Of a stretch of 64,000 bases of DNA, positions 57,812 through 64,000 are shown one piece after another (the first letter of the stretch is position 1; every line of letters begins with the position of its first letter). The translations under genes and the position numbers were made by a program. The notes beneath the pieces are model-generated. The model searched no databases, was not told the DNA's origin, and saw nothing but the letters and a program-made list of their open reading frames with translations. Source of the stretch: SZUA-451 sp034721895 (GTDB lineage Bacteria > Campylobacterota > Campylobacteria > Campylobacterales > Sulfurovaceae); contig JAYEND010000001.1 in assembly GCA_034721895.1 (NCBI GenBank), positions 1 through 64,000 of the forward strand, written 5' to 3'.

Positions 57812-58777
57812 ATGTCAAACACCCTTAAAAATACTCATAATAATATTCAGGATTGGTATAGGATAAATGGTCGGCACGATTTGCCATGGAGGCTCACAAA
57901 CGACGCATATAAGGTGTATCTCAGTGAAGTGATGCTGCAACAGACACAGGTCAAGACTGTCCTCGAGCGATTCTATTTTCCTTTCCTTGAAGCATTTCCT
58001 ACTTTGCAGGATTTGGCTGATTCAAATCTTGATGATGTTCTTAAAAAATGGGAGGGGCTGGGGTATTACACACGGGCAAAAAACCTGCATCGTACAGCAC
58101 AAGTGACTGGCGGCAAACTACCGACCACGCTCGAGGAACTGCTCAAGCTGCCCGGCATTGGTGATAATACTGCCCATGCCATCGCTATTTTTGCTTTTCA
58201 TCAAGCCGTACCCATCATGGAAGCCAATGTCAAGCGCATACTGTGCCGCATCCATCGATTGGAAAATCCGACACACAAAATACTGTGGAAAGCAGCCTAT
58301 GAACTTCTTGATTCAAATAATGCCTATGACTATAACCAGGCGATGATGGATATTGGCAGTATGGTTTGCCTGCCCAAAGAACCAAAGTGCGGCAGTTGCC
58401 CTTTAGCGGAGATTTGCAAGGGCAAAGAGAAACCTCAACGATATCCCATCAAAAAGAAAAAACTTGTCCCGACAAGAGAAAAAGATATTATCGTTTACAG
58501 TTACAACGATCGTTATGCGCTGCAGCAGCGAAAAGAGAGATTGCTGCATGGACTCTGGGGATTTCCTTCGACGGACAATGCTCCCTACGGTGCGGAATAT
58601 GTTGGAGAAGTGACACAGCAATATACCCATTTCAAACTCAAATGCTCCGTCTATCACTATCCTGAAGCCAACCCGAAACAGGAACATTATTTCTCCATTG
58701 ATTCTATTGACAAACTCGCTATCTCCAAAGTCGATGAGAAAATTATCAAACTTCTGCTACAATTTTGGAATGAATAA
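57812..58777 (+). CDS. mutY: A/G-specific adenine glycosylase MutY
   Basis: A 321-residue base-excision repair enzyme removing A paired to 8-oxoG. The N-terminal VMLQQTQVKTVLERFYFPF (Glu region), HhH motif LPGIGDNTAHAIAIFAF (about 112-128), catalytic Asp in NQAMMDIGSMVC and the [4Fe-4S] motif C-x6-C-x2-C-x5-C (CLPKEPKCGSCPLAEIC) are all present. The C-terminal NUDIX-like 8-oxoG domain is short but visible (KERLLHGLWGFPS). Its stop overlaps folE by 8 bp. Confidence 0.95.
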   Translation: MSNTLKNTHNNIQDWYRINGRHDLPWRLTNDAYKVYLSEVMLQQTQVKTVLERFYFPFLEAFPTLQDLADSNLDDVLKKWEGLGYYTRAKNLHRTAQVTGGKLPTTLEELLKLPGIGDNTAHAIAIFAFHQAVPIMEANVKRILCRIHRLENPTHKILWKAAYELLDSNNAYDYNQAMMDIGSMVCLPKEPKCGSCPLAEICKGKEKPQRYPIKKKKLVPTREKDIIVYSYNDRYALQQRKERLLHGLWGFPSTDNAPYGAEYVGEVTQQYTHFKLKCSVYHYPEANPKQEHYFSIDSIDKLAISKVDEKIIKLLLQFWNE

Positions 58778-59348
58778 AGAAAAAGAATTTGAAGAAACCG
58801 TGACTAAAGTACTGGAGCTTCTTGGCGAGGATCCAAAAAGGGAAGGGCTGGCTAAAACACCTAAGCGTGTAGCCAAAGCATTGAAGTTTCTCACTGAGGG
58901 TTACAACCAGGACCCGAAAGAGATACTCAATCAGGCCCTCTTCAGCAGTACCAATGACGAGATGGTCGTGGTCAGGGATATCGAGTTTTACTCTATGTGC
59001 GAACACCATATGCTCCCGATCATAGGTCGTGCCCATGTCGCCTATATCCCCGACGGCAAGGTGGTCGGCCTTTCAAAGATCCCGCGCATTGTCAATGTTT
59101 TTGCCAGACGATTGCAGATCCAGGAACAGATGACAGAACAGATCGCTGATGCCATCTCAGAAACGATCAAGCCAAAAGGTGTCGCTGTCGTCATTCACGC
59201 CAGACATATGTGCATGGAGATGAGGGGTGTGCAGAAGATCAATTCAACCACGGTCAGCTCAGCTCTGCGAGGTCTCTTCAAGAGTGATCAGCGCACGCGC
59301 AATGAATTTTACAATATCATCAATACGCCGGCACCTTCTAATTTTTAA
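58770..59348 (+). CDS. folE: GTP cyclohydrolase I
   Basis: A 192-residue enzyme opening folate synthesis (GTP to dihydroneopterin triphosphate). Start ATG 58770 is inside the mutY end (TGGAATGAATAA). Zinc and catalytic residues appear in SMCEHHMLPIIGRAHVAYIPDGKVVGLSKIPRIV (Cys, His) and ARHMCMEMRGV (second Cys). C-terminal SALRGLFKSDQRTRNEF is standard. Coupled to mutY. Confidence 0.96.
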   Translation: MNKEKEFEETVTKVLELLGEDPKREGLAKTPKRVAKALKFLTEGYNQDPKEILNQALFSSTNDEMVVVRDIEFYSMCEHHMLPIIGRAHVAYIPDGKVVGLSKIPRIVNVFARRLQIQEQMTEQIADAISETIKPKGVAVVIHARHMCMEMRGVQKINSTTVSSALRGLFKSDQRTRNEFYNIINTPAPSNF

Positions 59349-59447
59349 TCACTAAATGATTTCTCGTAAAAGCTTCGCCCTTGGCGAGAAAGTATATTGC
59401 ATCGACCGTGCAAATACCTAAATCTTTAAATTTTGCTTACCGATAAA

Positions 59448-59843
59448 CTATTTTTGAAGCAGCCAGGAGAGGGCTTTGTCTCTCTCCTTAAAGAATTTCA
59501 TCTTGCCTTTCGTCAAATGCTTCATCATCCCAATAGACACCTCTTCCCACTTCTTGTCACCGACAATTGCCATCCTGGTAAAATCATTGCGATGCTTGAC
59601 GCCAAACTTCATATCATCCCAGGCAGCTGAAAGCTCCCAGCCCTTAAATCCTCTCATGTCTACCAACAGATCTGTTTCCAAATCTTTTGCCTTTTTCAAT
59701 GCTTTGTCGATCATGGGGACAAAGATCTGATAATCCTCATGAGTCAGCTTGCCCAGCATCGTCAACTCTATAAAAAGCCGCTGCCTGTTTCTCTTGATAG
59801 CGATACCGATACCATGCTCTTTGATTTTTTCCATCATCTCCAT
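59448..59843 (-). CDS. SpoIIAA-like STAS-type protein
   Basis: A 131-residue protein (KEHGIGIAIKRNRQRLFIELTMLGKLTHEDYQIFVPMIDKAL...LLVDMRGFKGWELSAAWDDMKFG) matching the SpoIIAA-like/STAS fold found as stand-alone cytoplasmic proteins in many proteobacteria. The phosphorylatable Ser of SpoIIAA is not obvious. ATG 59843 is directly after AGAGG; the Met at 59837 has better spacing and may be the true start. Its biological role is unknown. Confidence 0.78.
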   Translation of the reverse strand: MEMMEKIKEHGIGIAIKRNRQRLFIELTMLGKLTHEDYQIFVPMIDKALKKAKDLETDLLVDMRGFKGWELSAAWDDMKFGVKHRNDFTRMAIVGDKKWEEVSIGMMKHLTKGKMKFFKERDKALSWLLQK

Positions 59844-59878
59844 CCTCTTCTTTTGATATACTTTGTATTATACCTCAA

Positions 59879-59895
59879 TTGGCACCCCTAAATAC
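59879..59895 (-). promoter_or_regulatory. Copy of recurrent GGTGCC motif upstream of SpoIIAA-like gene
   Basis: GTATTTAGGGGTGCCAA lies 36 bp before the start on the minus strand. TATAAT follows after only 8 bp and AAGTAT after 17 bp, so its relation to the promoter differs from the pcm, trkA and dapF copies. Confidence 0.4.
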
Positions 59896-60000
59896 ATAGA
59901 CCTGTTTAAAGCAGATTTAACGTAATTAGGAGTATATTAATCCTCTTTTGTATTATGTTTTATGTTGGTTTAAGAAAGCTTAATGTAGTATGCAAAAAAC

Positions 60001-60027
60001 TAATTAGGACAATTTTAGTCTTAATTA
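60001..60027. promoter_or_regulatory. Putative Rrf2/IscR-type operator upstream of nifS
   Basis: A 27-bp dyad TAATTA-n-GAC-N7-GTC-n-TAATTA, with GAC at 60008-60010 and GTC at 60018-60020. The GAC-N7-GTC spacing and an A/T-only centre match the E. coli type 1 IscR site form. It lies 51 bp before the nifS ATG, near or downstream of the likely promoter, consistent with repression of Fe-S assembly genes when clusters are plentiful. Confidence 0.6.
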
Positions 60028-60077
60028 AAAATGGGCCTGTTGAAACTGGCTTATCAGCTAAGAATAAAAGGAAAGTG

Positions 60078-61268
60078 ATGAAAGTCTATTTAGACAACAA
60101 TGCCACAACAATTGTAGATCCGCATGTCTTTGAAGCGATGGAGCCATTTTTTGTACAAAAATATGGTAACCCCAACTCTCTTCACTATGTCGCGAGCGAG
60201 ACACATGAACCGCTCAAAACAGCGATGGAAAAGATCTATGCAGGTATCCATGCGCCCAAAGAGGACAATGTCGTTATCACCTCCTGTGCGACAGAGAGTA
60301 ACAACTGGGTATTCAAGAGTATCTACTTTGAATATATCCTGACTGGTAGAAAAAACCATATCATTGTCAGTGAGGTTGAACACCCTTCAATTATTGCAGC
60401 AGCAAAGTTTCTGGAAACCCTGGGATGCAAAGTGACCTATCTTCCTATCAATCATGAAGGAATAATCGAAGCGCGTACGGTCAGGGACTTTATCACGGAT
60501 AAAACTGCTCTTGTTTCTATCATGTGGGCAAACAATGAAACCGGTGCCATCTTCCCCGTCCAGGAGATCGGTGACATTTGTACAGAAAAGGGCGTACTTT
60601 TCCATACCGATGCCGTTCAGGCGATCGGCAAGACACCCGTCGATGTACAGAGTTTCAATGTCGATTACCTGACGATATCTGCGCATAAGTTTCACGGACC
60701 CAAAGGCGTCGGCGCACTTTATATGAAAAAAGGCAGAGAGCTTACTCCGCTTCTTCACGGTGGATCACAGATGGGCGGCTACCGATCAGGGACACTCAAT
60801 GTTCCCGGGATCGTAGGCATGGGCAAAGCAATGGAGCAGGCAATCGATGCGCTTGATTTTGAAATGAGTGATGTCAGAGAACTCAGAGATGATTTCGAAG
60901 ACGAACTGCTCAAAATAGAGGATACCTTTGTTGTTACGCCCAGAGAGAAAAGAACGCCTAACACCATCCTGATCTCATTTAGAGGGATTGAGGGCGAATC
61001 AATGCTCTGGGATCTTAACCGTTCAGCTATCGCTGCAAGCACAGGATCAGCCTGTGCCAGTGAAGACCTGGAGTCAAATCCGGTCATGGAAGCGATCGGT
61101 GCGGAAGCGGATCTGGCCCATACAGCGATCAGGTTTTCATTAAGCCGCTATACGACCAAAGAAGAGATCGACTATACGCTTGCGGTTGTCAAAGAGGCGG
61201 TTGAGAGACTGAGAGGTATCTCCAGCTCATACGCTTATGCTCCCGAGGGCCACGATAGTCAATTATAA
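60078..61268 (+). CDS. nifS: Cysteine desulfurase NifS
   Basis: A 396-residue PLP enzyme releasing sulfur from cysteine for Fe-S clusters. MKVYLDNNATTIVDP opens the protein; ATG 60078 follows AAAAGGAAAG, and upstream in-frame sequence is leader. The PLP Lys is in TISAHKFHGPKG (about 200), and the catalytic Cys loop is ASTGSACASEDLESNP (about 325). It is followed at 42 bp by nifU, as in other Campylobacterota, where NifS-NifU is the general assembly system rather than a nitrogenase accessory. Confidence 0.96.
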   Translation: MKVYLDNNATTIVDPHVFEAMEPFFVQKYGNPNSLHYVASETHEPLKTAMEKIYAGIHAPKEDNVVITSCATESNNWVFKSIYFEYILTGRKNHIIVSEVEHPSIIAAAKFLETLGCKVTYLPINHEGIIEARTVRDFITDKTALVSIMWANNETGAIFPVQEIGDICTEKGVLFHTDAVQAIGKTPVDVQSFNVDYLTISAHKFHGPKGVGALYMKKGRELTPLLHGGSQMGGYRSGTLNVPGIVGMGKAMEQAIDALDFEMSDVRELRDDFEDELLKIEDTFVVTPREKRTPNTILISFRGIEGESMLWDLNRSAIAASTGSACASEDLESNPVMEAIGAEADLAHTAIRFSLSRYTTKEEIDYTLAVVKEAVERLRGISSSYAYAPEGHDSQL

Positions 61269-61310
61269 GAACAATAATAAATTTAGAGAAAAAGATTTAA
61301 AGGATAAATT

Positions 61311-62282
61311 ATGGGAATGGATAGTTTAATCGGTGGTACCATCTGGGATGAATACAGCCAAAAAGTAACTGATTTGATGAATAACCCGCAAAATATGGGT
61401 GAGATTACGCAAGAGCGGGCAGACGAGATGGGTGCAACACTCATCGTAGCTGATTTTGGTGCAGAAAGCTGTGGAGATGCTGTAAGGCTTTACTGGGCCG
61501 TTGACCCAAAAACAGATAAAATTCTTGAATCAAAATTTAAGAGTTTTGGTTGCGGTACAGCGATCGCCAGTTCAGATACGATGGCAGAACTCTGCAAAGG
61601 AAAAACAGTTGACGAGGCTGTCAAGATCACTAACATCGACGTAGAAATGGCGATGAGAGACAATCCGGATACACCGGCAGTTCCGCCGCAAAAGATGCAT
61701 TGTTCAGTAATGGCTTATGATGTTATTAAGAAAGCTGCAGGACAATACAAAGGTGTGGATATGGAGAGCTTCGAAGAGGAGGTGATCGTCTGCGAATGTG
61801 CACGCGTATCTCTCTCTACACTTCGAGAGGTGATCCGCCTCAATGACTTGACAACAGTTGAAGCGATCACAGACTACACCAAAGCGGGAGCTTTCTGTAA
61901 ATCCTGTATCAGACCCGGCGGCCACGAAGAGAAAGATATCTATCTGGTCGACCTGCTTGAAGAGTATGAAAAAGAGAAGATGGCCAAAGCGGCTGATGCT
62001 TCTGGTTCGGGAGCAGCAATTTCCTTTGCTGAGATGACACTGGTTCAAAAGATCAAAGCAGTCGACAAGGTCATTGATGACAATATCCGTCAAATGCTGA
62101 TCATGGATGGCGGAGACATGGAGATCCTCGACATCAAAGAGAATGGTACAAATATCGACATCTATATCCGATATCTTGGTGCCTGCAGCGGATGTGCAAG
62201 CTCGAGCACAGGTACACTCTTTGCGATCGAAAATATCCTCAAAGAGAAACTTGACGAGGGTATCAGAGTACTGCCTATCTAA
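61311..62282 (+). CDS. nifU: Fe-S cluster scaffold NifU (three-domain)
   Basis: A 323-residue scaffold. The N-terminal IscU-like domain has Cys in ESCGDAVRLYW, FGCGTAIASSDTM and MHCSVMAYD. A central [2Fe-2S] Bfd-like domain (CECARVSLSTLREVIRL, then FCKSC, about 158-200) and a C-terminal NFU domain with GACSGCASSSTGTL (about 290) follow. This complete architecture is typical of NifU. AAAGGATAAATT precedes the ATG. It acts with NifS to build clusters. Confidence 0.96.
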   Translation: MGMDSLIGGTIWDEYSQKVTDLMNNPQNMGEITQERADEMGATLIVADFGAESCGDAVRLYWAVDPKTDKILESKFKSFGCGTAIASSDTMAELCKGKTVDEAVKITNIDVEMAMRDNPDTPAVPPQKMHCSVMAYDVIKKAAGQYKGVDMESFEEEVIVCECARVSLSTLREVIRLNDLTTVEAITDYTKAGAFCKSCIRPGGHEEKDIYLVDLLEEYEKEKMAKAADASGSGAAISFAEMTLVQKIKAVDKVIDDNIRQMLIMDGGDMEILDIKENGTNIDIYIRYLGACSGCASSSTGTLFAIENILKEKLDEGIRVLPI

Positions 62283-62287
62283 TCTTG

Positions 62288-64000
62288 CTAATCTTGCACA
62301 CATGGAGCAAAAGCTCCATGTACTGTAACAACCTTATCTTTTTCCCTGCAAATTTTCTTTATCTTTACTGCACTGTGGTTATAATCAGGCTCTTTGGAGT
62401 GAGGGTCTAATTTATCATCTGTAAGATAATTAATGCCTCTATGTGAGATGGGGATGAAAATCGTACCCCTGTTTATATCGGCAAACACCACATTTGCTAT
62501 GAGTTCGCCCCTAAGTGAAGAAATTTTGACACTTTCACCTTCATTTATATTAAGCGCTTTGGCATCATTGGGGTGAATCTCCACAAATTCCAAACTCTTG
62601 TGCTTTAACAGAGTGTCAATCTGATTGGTTTTACTTCCTGAGTGCCATTGATCTCTTGTTCGCCCCGTGAGGAGTGTAAAAGGGTGACTTTTAGAGGTTT
62701 GTTCGGATAGATTTTTGTTTTCTACAAAAAAGAGGTTTGCCTTTTGGTTTGGAGTTGCAAAGATATTTTTAGAAAAGAGCTTGTCTCCCCACACAAAAGG
62801 TGATATTTCCAAAGCCACATAGTCAGCTTTGTAAATGTCAAGATGCCCATCTTTACTTAGCCTGGTCATCTCCTGATACTCTTCAAAGACTTCTTGGGAG
62901 TTTTTAAAACTAAATGATTTTTCATAGCCTAAATATTTACCCAGTTGGGCAAAGACTTCCCAATCCTGCAGCAGTCCATCTTTTTCTTCAAAAGCGATGG
63001 CTCTTGTAAGTGTTCTATCCAGGTTTGTCTGTGTTCCTTCCTTTTGGCCAAAAGGCACAGCAGGTATTTGTATATGGGCAAACTTTGATGTTTCGCTTCC
63101 TTCATATGCATTGATCTCTACAACTAAATCTACTTTTTTCATAGCCTCTTCAACGAAATTTCTGTGTGGTAGGTGGTAGACCGGGTCTGTATGACAGATA
63201 ATAAGCACATCAAGTTCGCTTTGATCAGCTTTTTTTATCATCTCAAAGGCAGTAAAGCCGCTTGCTTGTGGTAATTTGCCACTTTTCCAAAAGTCTGCTA
63301 CTTTTTGACAGTTGTCACTATTATAATCTAAATGCACAGCAAGAGTGGTGCTTAAACCTCCCACCTCTCTTCCTCCCATAGCATTAGGTTGACCAGTCAG
63401 GGACAATGGGCCGGAGCCTGCCTTATTTATCTGCCCTGTAAGTATATGTAAATTATTGATAGCAAGATTTTTATCTACTCCTTGAATAGACTGATTTATA
63501 CCCATGGTCCATGCTGTGATGATATTTTTACTTTGTCTGAAAAGCATATAAAAAGCCTCAAAAATATCTGCACTAAGATGCGTACTATCCAAGAGTACTT
63601 TCTCATCAAGTGACAAGAGACTCTCTTTATAGCTATGATAGTTATTGCTATGATCTTTTATGAAGCCACTGTCTATATGTCCTGCCTTTATCAACTTTAT
63701 TGCAAGTAGATTTAAAAGGTCTATATCTGTTCCGACTTTTAGGGGTATATATAGATCAGCATTTTTGGCAGTAAGTGTAAACCTGGGATCGATAACTACA
63801 ACTTTTAACCCTTTTTTCTGTGCTTTTTTGATCTTGTTATGTAGTACGATATGAGCTTCTGCAGTATTGGCACCCATAAGCATGAGGAGACTACAGTGCT
63901 CCAAATCTTCCATTCTTACCGGTACATAATCCACACCAAATGACTTTTTGTAGCCCACAACCGCACTTGCCATACAGGTTCTGGAGTTGGTGTCACAGTT
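62288..64000 (-). CDS. Assimilatory-type nitrate reductase catalytic subunit, C-terminal part (cut by window edge)
   Basis: At least 570 residues of a molybdopterin oxidoreductase of the NarB/NasA group. From the window edge it reads NCDTNSRTCMASAVVGY, the conserved NSRxCM segment, and TGQPNAMGGREVGGLSTTL later gives the family's most diagnostic stretch. The C-terminal MopB-binding domain (LLTGRTRDQWHSGSKT; PNDAKALNINEGESVKI) is complete. The N-terminal [4Fe-4S] domain is outside the window. It probably reduces nitrate to nitrite for assimilation; other MGD enzymes such as formate dehydrogenase fit less well. Its end is convergent with nifU at 5 bp. Confidence 0.85.
   Translation of the reverse strand, partial: NCDTNSRTCMASAVVGYKKSFGVDYVPVRMEDLEHCSLLMLMGANTAEAHIVLHNKIKKAQKKGLKVVVIDPRFTLTAKNADLYIPLKVGTDIDLLNLLAIKLIKAGHIDSGFIKDHSNNYHSYKESLLSLDEKVLLDSTHLSADIFEAFYMLFRQSKNIITAWTMGINQSIQGVDKNLAINNLHILTGQINKAGSGPLSLTGQPNAMGGREVGGLSTTLAVHLDYNSDNCQKVADFWKSGKLPQASGFTAFEMIKKADQSELDVLIICHTDPVYHLPHRNFVEEAMKKVDLVVEINAYEGSETSKFAHIQIPAVPFGQKEGTQTNLDRTLTRAIAFEEKDGLLQDWEVFAQLGKYLGYEKSFSFKNSQEVFEEYQEMTRLSKDGHLDIYKADYVALEISPFVWGDKLFSKNIFATPNQKANLFFVENKNLSEQTSKSHPFTLLTGRTRDQWHSGSKTNQIDTLLKHKSLEFVEIHPNDAKALNINEGESVKISSLRGELIANVVFADINRGTIFIPISHRGINYLTDDKLDPHSKEPDYNHSAVKIKKICREKDKVVTVHGAFAPCVQD

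Overview
The window looks like the chromosome of a Campylobacterota (formerly Epsilonproteobacteria) species, most plausibly a Sulfurovum/Sulfurimonas-type sulfur-oxidising or hydrogen-oxidising chemolithotroph. This is inferred from gene families, not a database search: an HsrA/CosR-type orphan regulator, a three-domain NifU next to NifS, a ferredoxin:thioredoxin reductase catalytic subunit fused to a rhodanese, a DUF3972-like regulator, TATAAT promoters with weak -35 regions, and moderate GC with tightly packed genes.

Layout. 1-5.3 kb: 5' part of an acyl-CoA synthetase, a C15-type peptidase, two secreted proteins, BioC-like methyltransferase, then secG, frr and pyrE. 5.3-7.6 kb: a HerA-like ATPase. 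7.75-17 kb: a type II secretion locus in two divergent arms. The minus arm carries K-L-M-N-C/PDZ-D-E plus a pseudopilin with a strange lysine tail; the plus arm carries G and two more pseudopilins. No gspF or prepilin peptidase is present. 17-25 kb: typA, an L,D-transpeptidase, feoBA with a Fur box, and a cation/proton antiporter. 25-31 kb: esterase, phosphatase, pcm, trkAH and rpmI-rplT. 31-36 kb: FTR-rhodanese fusion, a lipoprotein, a DoxX plus HvfA-like peptide pair, ecotin, and an aldehyde dehydrogenase with DUF779. 36.8-39.3 kb: an AbiE toxin-antitoxin pair beside a five-tRNA cluster. 39.4-49 kb: ilvD, a LysM/NlpC hydrolase, a GMC oxidoreductase pair, a MITE-like element, divergent cytochrome c peroxidase and superoxide reductase, ABC transporter remnants, and a YedK/HMCES-like protein. 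49-59.4 kb: dapF, coaE, a reduced spermidine-synthase-like protein, nitroreductase, comM-like, def, clpP, tig, a broken mutY copy, HsrA/CosR-like regulator, intact mutY and folE. 59.4-64 kb: a STAS-like protein, nifS-nifU with a probable Rrf2/IscR operator, and part of an assimilatory-type nitrate reductase.

Themes. Several loci serve redox and metal balance: Fur-controlled Feo uptake, SOR plus CCP for superoxide and peroxide, the HvfA-like cysteine peptide, FTR-rhodanese, and NifSU. Noncoding structure is unusually rich: a promoter family in which GGTGCC sits exactly 17 bp from the -10, two copies of a heptamer-array-plus-hairpin element in convergent gaps, a 272-bp element with 28-bp perfect terminal inverted repeats, a second tRNA-Cys with coordinated base changes, and several TATAAT-N6/7-ATG starts suggesting leaderless mRNAs.

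The strongest candidate for something undescribed is the minimal DoxX/HvfA-like locus at 32.7-33.4 kb. It has a secreted 56-residue peptide with two GKCG motifs but no MNIO (HvfB) or HvfC maturase genes nearby.
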